From the NCBI RefSeq assembly GCF_000308495.1, contig NZ_BAFU01000068.1, forward strand, positions 141,762-205,761: 64,000 bases of DNA. Reading direction: 5' to 3'. Below are positions 36,207 through 45,069 of this stretch, piece by piece. This DNA comes from Nocardia brevicatena NBRC 12119 (GTDB taxonomy: Bacteria > Actinomycetota > Actinomycetes > Mycobacteriales > Mycobacteriaceae). A program made the position numbers and the translations under genes. The notes beneath the pieces were generated by a model. The model saw only the letters and a list, made by a program, of their open reading frames with translations. It ran no database searches and had not been told where the DNA came from. Position 1 is the stretch's first letter, and every line of letters starts with the position of its first letter.

Positions 36207-37034
36207 TCAGTTCGCCGGTGCCTGCGGTTGGTGCCCGGGATTCCGGGAGCGGTCGGTTGTCTCTGCGGAAGCGAGAGCGAACCGTTTGGGAGCCGTGCTG
36301 GTCTGCTGGGCGGTGCCGCCCTTGGTGAGGGTCACCAGCGCGTTGTGGACCGCGCCACTGGAACGGTCGAGGGCCTTACCGATCTGATGCGGGCTGAACT
36401 CCGCGTCCGGGTGATCACGCAGAAAGTCCTCGACCTGTCCCCGCAACGCACCCGAACGCAACCGGGGACCCACCTCCGGCTGCACCGCTGCCGCGTCATC
36501 ACCCCTCACCGGGATATCCGGGGCAGGGTCGCCGTCACCATCGCCCGTGGGGCCTGCTACGGCCGCGACTGCCTGCCCAGGATCAGCGGACGCGTCGGAA
36601 TCGGCGTTTGTCGTGTCCATCTCGGCGGGCGCGGCTGGTCCGGGCACAACCGGTTTTGGAGCCGCCGGTTCGGGCGCGACCGGTTCTGGGCCCGCTGGTT
36701 CGGGCGCGGCAGCCGGTTCGACTGTGGTCCATGTTTTGGCCGCACGGGGCGATTCGGGGTCACTGTGGGAACGGGCGGCCCCGGCGGTTTCCCAACTCAG
36801 CAGCGCGCGCCGGGCTGTTGACACCCCGACCCTGGCCACATCGGCCAGTGCGGCCGTGGTGGATCCGGGGTGGGTGCCCAGGGCGGCCCACAGCGCCGCG
36901 TCGGTGTCGTTGCGCAACACGGGCACACCCGGGGCCCCCGATCCACTGTCCGGGGCGGCAGCGGCGGTGTCACGGGCTGGATCGGGCGTGGCCGATGCAG
37001 GCGCCGTGGCGTTCTTCTTCTTACGTGTGGACAT
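36207..37034 (-). CDS. Double winged-helix regulator
   Basis: The 275-residue protein starts at ATG 37034. It has a lysine/alanine-rich start and a first winged-helix region at about residues 45-85 (LWAALGTHPGSTTAALADVA, VGVSTARRALLSWETAG). A long Pro/Ala/Glu linker with PEP-type repeats follows. A second winged helix at about 200-260 (LRGQVEDFLRDHPDAEFSPHQIGKALDRSS) has the same layout as the N-terminal module of the MoxR-type ATPase at 41355-42527. The shared module suggests a common DNA site or partner. Confidence 0.6.
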   Translation of the reverse strand: MSTRKKKNATAPASATPDPARDTAAAAPDSGSGAPGVPVLRNDTDAALWAALGTHPGSTTAALADVARVGVSTARRALLSWETAGAARSHSDPESPRAAKTWTTVEPAAAPEPAGPEPVAPEPAAPKPVVPGPAAPAEMDTTNADSDASADPGQAVAAVAGPTGDGDGDPAPDIPVRGDDAAAVQPEVGPRLRSGALRGQVEDFLRDHPDAEFSPHQIGKALDRSSGAVHNALVTLTKGGTAQQTSTAPKRFALASAETTDRSRNPGHQPQAPAN

Positions 37035-37211
37035 GACAGATCCCTCCAACAATGTGGTTCGGGTGAATACGGGTCATGTCCCGGCCGGGACGGCAACCAC
37101 ACCGGATCGGGGCCGAAATCCCCCCGGGTTTCGGCGTGGGTGCCGCTCCTATGGACGCTCGATACCCCGGCTGCTGTCAAGCGGACCGTGAAAGAAAATT
37201 CCGCGCCCCGA

Positions 37212-37255
37212 ATTCCTCTCGTCAGATCCAGTAATGCCCTCGACACGAGAGGAAT
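37212..37255. promoter_or_regulatory. Inverted repeat in the gap before the double winged-helix gene
   Basis: ATTCCTCTCGT (37212-37222) and its exact complement (37245-37255) flank 22 bases in the 400-base gap between 37035 and 37443. It could be an operator for the leftward gene or the terminator of the gene ending at 37444. The remainder of the gap shows no coding frame I trust. Confidence 0.4.
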
Positions 37256-37443
37256 CGGACTCGCCGGCAGCGAGGGTCAGTGGACTCGATCGTCCTGCAC
37301 CCGACCACCACGCACACCGGAGAACAGTTGGCTCGCACCAACTCGGCAGCGCGCCTCCCCGCCGACATGGCGACGCCGCGATTGTCGACCCCGCCTATGA
37401 CTTGCATCGGCAACACGTCAGCGAAGCACCCGCCCCAGGGTGA

Positions 37444-38397
37444 CTACCAGTGATCCTGGCGGTTGTGCCACGGCGGCTCGGGCACGCTCCAGCCCCCGGA
37501 TGTGTTCTGTTGGTGTTCGCGCTGGAGTTGGTCGCGTTCGCGGCGTACCTGTTCGGCGAGGTCGTAGATCGTGTCGAGGTCGGTGGTCGTGCCGCCCATC
37601 ACTTCGACACGGGTCAGGCCGTCTTCGACGTCGTAGTCGCAGTTGACGATCTCTTCGGCGGCGTGGCGGGGGCACCCCGGGACGGTGACGATGGTGTCGT
37701 CGTCGAAGATCCGTACACGCACACGGATCTCACCGCCCTCGCATGGCGAGTATCCCCAGGCCAGGCGGCGGGAACGATCCGCGCCGAGTAGGCAGCCTCT
37801 ACTGTGGACGGCCTCGGCGGTCATGGACAGTATGTCGGCCGCGGCCATGGCCGATTCGAGCCGATCGTGCAGTAGCCCGCCGGTGGTCCGTTCCAGCCCA
37901 TTGAGTGTGACGCGCACTCCGTAGTAGGCCGCGTGAACAGTCGTCCACTCCATACAGTCGAGGCCGGCGTCCTCACGCACACGCTCCAGCTTGCCGAGTA
38001 CCTCCCCGATCGTGGTACGGAATTCCTCGTTCGCCTCGTTCTGAGTCACCCGGTGCTGCTGCCAGGAGGGCACGACCACAGTCGTCGGCGTCAGCTTGAC
38101 GGACCGAAGCGCACGAACCTTCGGCAACAGAACATCCGCCGCGGCAACGACATCGGCGCAGGTCGGATCCGCCAAACCGTCCTGGCCGAGCTGTTCGGCA
38201 TCCTCGCGCCGCCAGTACTTTTCGACCCCGTCGATCTCGAACTTCACGGGCCGCAATCGTGCGTTCCTCTCGGCCTGCTCACGCTCCTGTGCGGCGAGTT
38301 CTTCTCCGCGCCGGAGAGCGTGCCGGTATTTCACGCCGTCCTCGGCCTCGATCCTGCGAGCCCGGCGGCGCCGGCGCGCACTGCTGTTCTTCGACAT
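37444..38397 (-). CDS. Hypothetical protein
   Basis: The 317-residue protein starts at ATG 38397 with a very basic N terminus (MSKNSSARRRRRARRIEAED), a helical middle (WQQHRVTQNEANEEFRTTIG) and an acidic C terminus with DDDTIVTVPGCPRHAAEEI. It has several tryptophans at its end. I recognise no family. The open frame extends farther upstream but that part is cysteine- and arginine-rich without clear coding character. Confidence 0.55.
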   Translation of the reverse strand: MSKNSSARRRRRARRIEAEDGVKYRHALRRGEELAAQEREQAERNARLRPVKFEIDGVEKYWRREDAEQLGQDGLADPTCADVVAAADVLLPKVRALRSVKLTPTTVVVPSWQQHRVTQNEANEEFRTTIGEVLGKLERVREDAGLDCMEWTTVHAAYYGVRVTLNGLERTTGGLLHDRLESAMAAADILSMTAEAVHSRGCLLGADRSRRLAWGYSPCEGGEIRVRVRIFDDDTIVTVPGCPRHAAEEIVNCDYDVEDGLTRVEVMGGTTTDLDTIYDLAEQVRRERDQLQREHQQNTSGGWSVPEPPWHNRQDHW

Positions 38398-38694
38398 GTT
38401 CTCGTCCGTTCCCGGCAGAGGTGCCCACGCCACCCTGCCTGCGACGAAACAGCATGCGAACAGGGGAAAGGTGTGAACGCGGGCCCCGGGAAGGACCTTG
38501 GCCATCAGCGTCACCGAACCGGCGTGGGCGAGGCAACTCAGGCGAGTAAAGAGGAGCGCGTGCGCGGCCTGACACTCCACACGCAGCATATCCTCCCGCA
38601 CCCAGCAGAAGAGCCAATTTCGCTGAGGCAACACTCTAGCCTGCATGAGCACCGACGGCCACGGCAGGGCGACGACGATTGAACCCCGGGACAG

Positions 38695-38740
38695 CCGACC
38701 ATGTGGAGGCCGCCCTGATGGACGGCCTCCACATGGTCGG
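38695..38740. terminator. Perfect 18-bp inverted repeat after the DUF4314 gene
   Basis: The arms at 38695-38712 and 38723-38740 are exactly complementary, with a ten-base loop. They lie eight bases past the stop codon of the DUF4314-type gene, so a strong terminator is likely, though a nicking-origin role cannot be excluded because such dyads also occur at transfer origins. Confidence 0.6.
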
Positions 38741-38747
38741 GTGGTCG

Positions 38748-39385
38748 CTACAGCTTGTCGGTGGACTCGGCCGGGAGTATTTCGAACGGGTCGCTGTCGA
38801 GCAGGATCAGCGAGCGCCCGTTGTCCCAGTCGACGTGTATCTGTCCCAGGCGTGGCGCGCCGAGATGGGTGACGGTTCCGATGGTGCCGACCTTGAGGGG
38901 GCGGGGTCGCCGGGCAGCGGGCCGGTGATCCGGACCCGGTCACCCACCCGAGGGGGCGTCGGAATGGGCTGGTCCGTCGTGCGGTCGTCGTTGACAGCGG
39001 CGGTGAGGTCGAGTCGGAACAGACCCGGCTCATGGGGTCGCGAACGAGTGAGGGCGGTGTCGGTGATGGCGCGGATATCGGTGGCGTAGCAGGTGATGTC
39101 GAGATCGAGGTCGTGATCGGCGACCGGATTGCCGTGGGAGTCGCGGAATCCGGCGACGCCGAGGCCGCCGTAGGGTTCCCAGTCGAACAACACCGTAGTG
39201 ATCGCGGGGTGACGGCTACCGATCTCGGCGGTGACGAGTTCGAGGACGGCCTCGGTGATGCGCTGTTCACGCACCGGCCCCAACGGCAGCGCGAACGCCG
39301 CCGCCAGTCGGGTCCGTGCCGTGTCGGCGGCACCGGGACCGGAGCGACCCGTGGCGGTGGCGGGGTTGTGGGTGGGGTGGTTCAT
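38748..39385 (-). pseudogene. Gene with DUF4314-like C terminus, frameshifted
   Basis: From ATG 39385 (GGAGGAC upstream) the frame encodes a helical N-terminal domain (EQRITEAVLELVTAEIG, VLFDWEPYGGLGVAGF) and then GDRVRITGPLPGD, the start of a DUF4314-like beta domain. About 38905, in a C-rich run, it must shift by one base to continue as LKVGTIGTVTHLGAPRLGQIHVDWDNGRSL and end at 38748. The unshifted frame runs to 38807 without sense. A real mutation or a sequencing error both fit. Confidence 0.6.
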
Positions 39386-39588
39386 GTCATGTCCTCCATC
39401 AGGCGTGGTGGTCGGGGTGGCCCCGGTATCGGGAACGAGCGGGCGTCCGATACCGGGGGCCGGTCGGTAGTGGTGGGGGTCAGGGGTGTGCGTCGCTCCA
39501 GGCGGCGGGCAGTTGCCCGCCGGTGGGTCCCGGCTTTGCCGCCCCCAGGGGGCGCGGTGCCAGACCGCGCCCCGAGGGCGGGGTGGGG

Positions 39589-41313
39589 TTAGGTGTTGCG
39601 GACGGTGGTGGTGGCGGCGCGGCCGATAGCGGCGGCGGTGGCGGCCGGGTCGGTGACCATGTGCACATTCACCCCCGACAGGGGGTCCGGGTCGCTGTCG
39701 GCCGGTGCGAGCCACAACACCGCGCACCCAGCAGCGCGCAGCGCGTCGACTCGGGTCTGGGCGCGGTGGCGGTTGCCGCCGCTGTAGTGGCCGTCGGAGA
39801 TGATCACCAACAGTCGGGTTGCGCCGGGCCGGGCCAGGCCGAGGGCACCGTCGAGAGCCTCGACAGCGTCGTCGATGACGTGGAGGTAATCCGGGCAACT
39901 GAATTCGGTGACCCGTGTGGGGGCGGTGCCGGGGTAGGTGATCGGTTTGGCCGAGCCCCCGAAGGTCACGGTCGCGGTGTCGGCGGGCATGGTGGCCAGC
40001 TCGGCGGCGCGGGCGATGATCCACGCGGCGGAGGCCACCGGGGCGGCGTACGCCTCCATCGAGGAGGACACGTCACAGGCGATACCGACCCGCAACGGTG
40101 GCTGCGGAACGGTTTTGCGGGTGGTGCGGGTGAACGGTTCGGCGGTCGGGATGGCCCCGGCGGCGCGTTGGGCCTCACGGGCCAGCGCGCCGCGCATCCG
40201 CAACCGGCCCGGCGGCACTGCCGAAGTTGTGCGCACTGTGGTCCGTTCCCGGGTGGCGGCGGTGTTGAGTGCGCGGGCCAGCACCCGGGCGGCGGTGTGC
40301 TCTTGCGAGTAGGCGGCGCGGGTCCGTCGCCTGCTCTCGGTCCGTCCCCGGCCCGAGCCGTCGCCGAACACCTTCCCCGCTTGCGAGGCAGCCTCAGCGG
40401 CGGCGCGTTGGGCGGCGTGGCGGGCGGCGGCGGCGATCTCGGCGGGGTCGGGTTCCACCGGCGAATCGGCGACCGCGTTGCCGATGTTGGTCACGGTGTC
40501 GCCGATCGCGGCCCCAAGCGGCGAGGCCGGGTCGGGGTCGGTGTGGGGGTCGGGGCCGACGATATCGAGCCAGCGTTGCCCGAGTTCGAGCATGGTGGCG
40601 GTGTCGGTGTCGGCCGTGGTGTGGGCCTCGCGCCAGATGGCGCGGAGTTCGTCGAGGGTGTCGGTGCCGAGGATGGCCTCGATCGCGGTGGCGGCGGGCG
40701 CGCATTCGGCGGTGTCGAGGATGCCGCCGTCGTGGCGGGCCAGGATGAGGGCTGCGTTGCGGGCCGCGTTGTAGGGGGTGGGCGGAATCTGGGCGGCGGC
40801 GAGCGCGCCGCCGTTGTCGCCGATCACGATCTCGGTGGCACTGGCACGCAACCAATGCCGGTCATCGGGGCGGCGGCGAATCTGGGCGGCCTCGATCCGG
40901 GACTCCTCGAGCAGCATCGCGGCCTCGACCACCTCGGGGTGCGCCACCAGCGGCGGCTCCCACCGCGTGTGTTGGGCGTGGGCGCACTCGTGTACCAGCG
41001 CGCCCCACACTGCCGGGTAGCGGTTGCGGTCGCTGTTGCGTTCGGGGCGGGCGGTGGCGGGGTCGATGAACAGGCGGGTGCCGTCGATCTCGATGGCCGC
41101 GCGGCTCGGGATGAACACCGCCGGATTCCCGTACGCCGCGCCGGGGGCGATCGTTACGGTCAAGTCGGCACGGTCGGCGATCGGCGGGGCCTCGGCGGTC
41201 ATCGCAGCCGAGAGCGTGGCCCATCCACCGGTGACAGGCACAGAGGCCGGGGCGGGTACGGGGGCGGTTCCCGGGGAAGTGGGGGCAGGGGCGGTGATCA
41301 CGTGGCCGGTCAT
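39589..41313 (-). CDS. HExxH + VWA-domain protein, partner of a MoxR ATPase
   Basis: The 574-residue protein starts at ATG 41313. The N-terminal half has a zinc-peptidase-like motif HECAHAQH (residues 108-115) followed by LLEESRIEAA, giving the HExxH plus downstream Glu arrangement. The C-terminal half is a von Willebrand A domain with the MIDAS motif DVSSSM at 414-419 and VIISDGHYSGG. Such proteins pair with MoxR AAA+ ATPases to remodel or activate targets, often with metal insertion. The MoxR gene lies 41 bases upstream. Peptidase activity is unproven. Confidence 0.8.
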   Translation of the reverse strand: MTGHVITAPAPTSPGTAPVPAPASVPVTGGWATLSAAMTAEAPPIADRADLTVTIAPGAAYGNPAVFIPSRAAIEIDGTRLFIDPATARPERNSDRNRYPAVWGALVHECAHAQHTRWEPPLVAHPEVVEAAMLLEESRIEAAQIRRRPDDRHWLRASATEIVIGDNGGALAAAQIPPTPYNAARNAALILARHDGGILDTAECAPAATAIEAILGTDTLDELRAIWREAHTTADTDTATMLELGQRWLDIVGPDPHTDPDPASPLGAAIGDTVTNIGNAVADSPVEPDPAEIAAAARHAAQRAAAEAASQAGKVFGDGSGRGRTESRRRTRAAYSQEHTAARVLARALNTAATRERTTVRTTSAVPPGRLRMRGALAREAQRAAGAIPTAEPFTRTTRKTVPQPPLRVGIACDVSSSMEAYAAPVASAAWIIARAAELATMPADTATVTFGGSAKPITYPGTAPTRVTEFSCPDYLHVIDDAVEALDGALGLARPGATRLLVIISDGHYSGGNRHRAQTRVDALRAAGCAVLWLAPADSDPDPLSGVNVHMVTDPAATAAAIGRAATTTVRNT

Positions 41314-41354
41314 GGCTGGTGGTGCCTTTCGTGGGTGGGGTGGGTGGCGCGTGG

Positions 41355-42527
41355 TCAGAGGCGGGGGCCGAGAGCCAGCGGGGCGTGGCGGGTGCCGTAC
41401 ACGGTTTTCACCACGGCGGCGACGATGTCGCGGTCCTCTTCGGGGGCGGCCCCGACCAAATTCGCGGCGGCGGTAGCGGTATCGGTGGCGGCGGCGATCT
41501 TGCGGTACGCCAGCAGCTCGCGCAGTTGCGGTGCCCACCCGATCTCGCCTTTGGCCTGCCGGTTGGCCAGCTCGCGGGCCACTTTCACCGCGCGGCGTTC
41601 CACACCGAGCTGTCCGGCGAGGTCGTAGTCGGAGCCGACCTGCACCTGGAACGCGAACCGCGAGGCGAGGGCGTCGGACAGGATCGCGCCGTGCACGCCG
41701 GGGTTGTGTCCGGCTACGACGAAGAACCCGGGCTCGGCTGTGATGACCTCGCCGCCGTGGGCTTTGATCACGATCTCGCGGCGGCCGTCCATCGCGGGGT
41801 ACACCACCGAGAGCACGGTCGGCGGGATGAGGGTCGCGTCGTCGATGAACAGCACCCGGCCCTCACGCATCGCCCGGACCAGCGGCCCATGCACGAAAAC
41901 AAAAGTACCGTCGGGGTTCTGGGTGTACTCGCCCACGAAATCGGCGACCGTGGTGTCCCCGTCGCCCTGCACGGTCAGCAGGTCACCGTAGGCGGCCTCG
42001 ATCAGCGAGGTTTTTCCCGTCCCGGGCGGGCCGTACAGCAGGACCGGGACCTCGGCGGTGCGCATGGTCTGCAACACCTCCACGTCGGCGCGCCCGGCCA
42101 GTTTGCGCATGTGGTAGGTCTGCCCGTTCGGGCGCGCCACCGTGGTCCCGGTCCGCGCCGGGGCTTTGGGTGTTGTGGCTTTGGGTGCCTTGCGGGGGCG
42201 CGGTGCGGCCGGGGCGGCGGATCCGCCGGTGGCCGGGGCGGGTGCGGTAGGCGTGGCGGTGGGGGCCGGGGTGGCAGCGGCGGCGGTGTTCGGGTTGGCG
42301 CGGTAGCGGCGGGGTGAGGCCGAGGTGCGGTCGGCGTGCCCGGCACCGGTCAGGGCCTCGAGCGCATTCCCGACAGCCCCTGACGACCGTCCGAGGGTTT
42401 TCGCGATCTCACGCGGCGAAAGCTCATCACCCGCAGCATCTACCAGCGCACCGGCGACCATGCGCCGCAATTCCCCATTGCCCAAACGAGCACCAGTTGC
42501 GGGGGCCGGGGTCGCGTTGTTAGCCAT
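41355..42527 (-). CDS. MoxR-type AAA+ ATPase with N-terminal winged helix
   Basis: The 390-residue protein starts at ATG 42527 (AGGAGATG just upstream). Residues 18-75 form a winged helix (LRRMVAGALVDAAGDELSPRE, LGRSSGAVGNALEALTGAG) like that of the regulator at 36207-37034. A Pro/Ala/Thr linker follows, then the AAA+ core with Walker A GPPGTGKT at 166-173 and Walker B VLFIDDA at about 225. PGFFVVAGHNPGVHGAILSDALASRF is the MoxR-type sensor and arginine-finger stretch; I quote it by segments PGFFVVAGHNPG and SDALASRF. The next gene is its VWA partner. Confidence 0.85.
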   Translation of the reverse strand: MANNATPAPATGARLGNGELRRMVAGALVDAAGDELSPREIAKTLGRSSGAVGNALEALTGAGHADRTSASPRRYRANPNTAAAATPAPTATPTAPAPATGGSAAPAAPRPRKAPKATTPKAPARTGTTVARPNGQTYHMRKLAGRADVEVLQTMRTAEVPVLLYGPPGTGKTSLIEAAYGDLLTVQGDGDTTVADFVGEYTQNPDGTFVFVHGPLVRAMREGRVLFIDDATLIPPTVLSVVYPAMDGRREIVIKAHGGEVITAEPGFFVVAGHNPGVHGAILSDALASRFAFQVQVGSDYDLAGQLGVERRAVKVARELANRQAKGEIGWAPQLRELLAYRKIAAATDTATAAANLVGAAPEEDRDIVAAVVKTVYGTRHAPLALGPRL

Positions 42528-43289
42528 TTCATCTCCTGAAAGTTCCATCCCATTTCACGCATCAATGCGGGATCGTGGCATACGTGTAGCGAGGCCACCA
42601 ATAGGATTTCCGTGGATTTCCCGGCGAATTCCGGGAACGGCTCGACGCTAGCTCGACGCACAGTGTGCTCACAACCCGAAAAGGCAGAAATAATTACGGA
42701 ATTCCGCCTCAATCGCGCAAATTCGGCCGCGCAACACAAGAAAGAAATGCACACATACCCAAGGCCGGCGGTGGCGGGTCTTCAAAAGAAATAACCTATT
42801 CGCCCCGGAAAGCAGGATGGAGAATAAAAGAGGAATGGAGATAAGGGGATTCAAGGGAGTGGGAGGAGATTGCCAGCAGGGCTATAGCCGGACAGAGGCC
42901 GGCACGCGACCCGGCCGAGCATGTCTATACAGCTTTGTGTATAGACAATCCTGGATGCCATCCGCGCGGATATATACCCCTCTACCTGCGTCTATATGCG
43001 CGCCGGGGTGGGGAAGTTGGATCACCCCACGTTTCTCCGCATGCATTTCCCCACGTATTTCCCCACGTATCGGTCGTGCAAGATTTCCGATATGTTCCGG
43101 CGAGCACCCCTCCGGATATTCCGATGCGATCCACCGCCACGAATTTCGGAGAACAATACTCGGCAAACCGATATTGGAACGCCCATTCCGGGCATTAGAG
43201 TCCTGCGGATGTGGCTGTTTCAGCGGATAGATTACCGGATATTCTGTAAGTTTCCGGCGCGTTCGGGTCGATTATTTCCGGTGTGGTTG
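42528..43289. other. AT-richer non-coding region, candidate origin or control region
   Basis: About 760 bases with no credible gene, less GC-rich than the surroundings. It holds a perfect 10-bp inverted repeat (TGTCTATACA at 42922-42931, complement at 42938-42947) and a four-unit 12-bp repeat array at 43022-43069. It lies between the MoxR gene start and the end of the ParA-like gene. An origin, centromere-like site or operator is possible. Confidence 0.5.
43022..43069 (+). repeat. Four 12-bp direct repeats (TTTCCCCACGTA)
   Basis: Two exact tandem copies of TTTCCCCACGTA occupy 43046-43069. Two diverged units in the same 12-base phase precede them at 43022 (9 of 12 bases match) and 43034 (8 of 12). 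The layout resembles plasmid iterons or a partition site. Confidence 0.6.
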
Positions 43290-45065
43290 TCAGGTTCCGG
43301 TTTTGGGTGGATTTCTGTCTTCGCCTCGGCGGAGTTGTTCGAGGAGTTGGCGTGTTTCTCGGCTCGGAGATTCGCCTATCTCGCTGAGTCTGCGAGTCAG
43401 GAGTGTATAGGTGCGGGCGAGGGCAGCGTATTCGCCCAGGAGTGCGTGCTGGCGCAGGATGTCGCGCCAGACGGTTTCGTTGTAGGGGTCGGTTTCGACT
43501 GTCTGCTCGAGCAGGCCGAGGGTGGTGCGGGGGTCGTGGTCGGCGTCGTGGGTGGCCAGCCAGTCCAGCGCGTTGTGGGTGTCGCGGCGAGCGGATTCGC
43601 GCAGCGGTTCGGTCCAGGAGCCGGTGAGGTCGGCGGCCAGGTCGGTGGTGGCGATGGAGGTGATGGCCCGACATGCGGCGCTGCGGTCGGTGTCGCTGCC
43701 GGCGTGGCGGCGCGCGGCGACGGCGGCGAGGAAGTCCCAGTAGTCGACACTGGCCGCGTTCGCCGATAGGCGGCAGTGCAGCCGGTCGTCGATGAGCACG
43801 CTGGTGACATGCCCGCGGGTCGCGGTCGTGATCGAGGCGCGCAGCCGCGACAGGGTATTGCTGAGTGCAGCCGAGCGCTCCGGTGATTGCCCGCCCCAGA
43901 TCAGCTCGATCACCCGTGATCGGCTCAGCCCCTCCGGGTGCAGTGCCAGCAGGGCCACGAGTTCACGGCTACGCGGCTGCAATTGGCTCGTGATATCGAC
44001 CTGCTCACCGGACCCGGGTGCACGCCACAAGATCCTGGTGGCCCCGAAGACGAACACCGACAGGGCAGGCGAATCAGGCTCCGGCGCAGCGTTGTCCGGG
44101 CTGGTCTCCGGTGCCGCGGCGAGGTCGTCCTCGCCCGGCCGGCCGGCGTCCTCGACCTCGCTTTCCAGGGCTGGTGGCCTCGCGCTCGCTACCAGGTGTT
44201 CCGCGGCCACCGGCTCCGGTGTGGGTGGGCGCGCCGGTGACGGCTGGTCGATCCGGTAGATCCTCGGCTCGCTGTCGGTGCGGCGGCGCGGGCGCTCAGG
44301 GCGGCCAACGTGGCGGGTGAGCGGCTGGGCGGGGCGTTCTCGGTGGCCCTCGCCGCGGAGCTGGAGGTCAACGGCGGTGGTGATGGGGCGGGCCGGCGAG
44401 GTCAGGTGCCGCCGTGCACGTCGGCCGAGCAGCAGCGCACGGGCACCGGCCCGAGTGGCGGGCAGGGTACCCAGGACCGGCAGCCCGATCGCCGTGGCGT
44501 AGTCGCGGTCGGCACCGATGAGCACAATTCCCCGAGGGCGTCGACGGCGGGTGAGCGCCAGGATGCGCTGCTCGGCGGTCTCCGGGTCGATGTGGTCGGC
44601 GCGCACCACAAGCAGGCAGGCATCGGCCGCAGCGAACACCGGATGCGGGAGCGAGTCCGGTTCACCGACACCGCAATCGGCGAACACGGTCACACCGGTC
44701 CCTCGCCAGATGGCGTGCGGGCCGGTGAGCAGTTCGACTACCAGGGCGGCACTCTCGGCGTCGTGGCCCGGTGGCGCGGCCAGCAGCGCCTCGCCTCCGG
44801 GTAGGAACTGCACATGCTGTGCCAGCAGATCCGGGGAGATGGGCTCGCCGGGGATCGTTCTGCGGGCCAGGCTCGACGATCCCAGATGCGGGTCCGCTCC
44901 CACCATGTCGGCGAGCTGTCCGCCTGCGGGGTCGGCTTCCACGACCAAGGCGGCTTCCGGGCCGGGCCAGGTACGGGCGAGCGCGACGGTGGTTGTGGTG
45001 GTTCCGGCGCGGGGACTCAGTCCGGCGACAGCGATCAACAGCGGCGTCTGCGAGCCTGTCCTCAT
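43290..45065 (-). CDS. ParA/MinD-like + HTH/BTAD fusion protein
   Basis: The 591-residue protein joins two parts. Residues 1-210 have a ParA/MinD fold (LLIAVAGLSPRAGTTTTTV, ALVVEADPAGGQLAD, VTVFADCGVGEPDS, ILIGADRDYA-like strand). The Walker A region reads SPRAGTTTTT and lacks the lysines of KGGxGKT, so ATP hydrolysis is doubtful. After an acidic linker, residues about 345-590 carry an OmpR-like DNA-binding domain (RSRELVALLALHPEGLSRSRVIE) and a BTAD region (LEQTVETDPYNETVWRDILRQ). It could regulate the element and read partition state. Confidence 0.7.
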   Translation of the reverse strand: MRTGSQTPLLIAVAGLSPRAGTTTTTVALARTWPGPEAALVVEADPAGGQLADMVGADPHLGSSSLARRTIPGEPISPDLLAQHVQFLPGGEALLAAPPGHDAESAALVVELLTGPHAIWRGTGVTVFADCGVGEPDSLPHPVFAAADACLLVVRADHIDPETAEQRILALTRRRRPRGIVLIGADRDYATAIGLPVLGTLPATRAGARALLLGRRARRHLTSPARPITTAVDLQLRGEGHRERPAQPLTRHVGRPERPRRRTDSEPRIYRIDQPSPARPPTPEPVAAEHLVASARPPALESEVEDAGRPGEDDLAAAPETSPDNAAPEPDSPALSVFVFGATRILWRAPGSGEQVDITSQLQPRSRELVALLALHPEGLSRSRVIELIWGGQSPERSAALSNTLSRLRASITTATRGHVTSVLIDDRLHCRLSANAASVDYWDFLAAVAARRHAGSDTDRSAACRAITSIATTDLAADLTGSWTEPLRESARRDTHNALDWLATHDADHDPRTTLGLLEQTVETDPYNETVWRDILRQHALLGEYAALARTYTLLTRRLSEIGESPSRETRQLLEQLRRGEDRNPPKTGT

Positions 45066-45069
45066 CCCT

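Noticed and set aside
39316-41628. 770-codon plus-strand frame opposite the VWA gene
   Set aside because: It is glycine-rich antisense sequence without motifs, while the minus strand has HECAH and MIDAS motifs.
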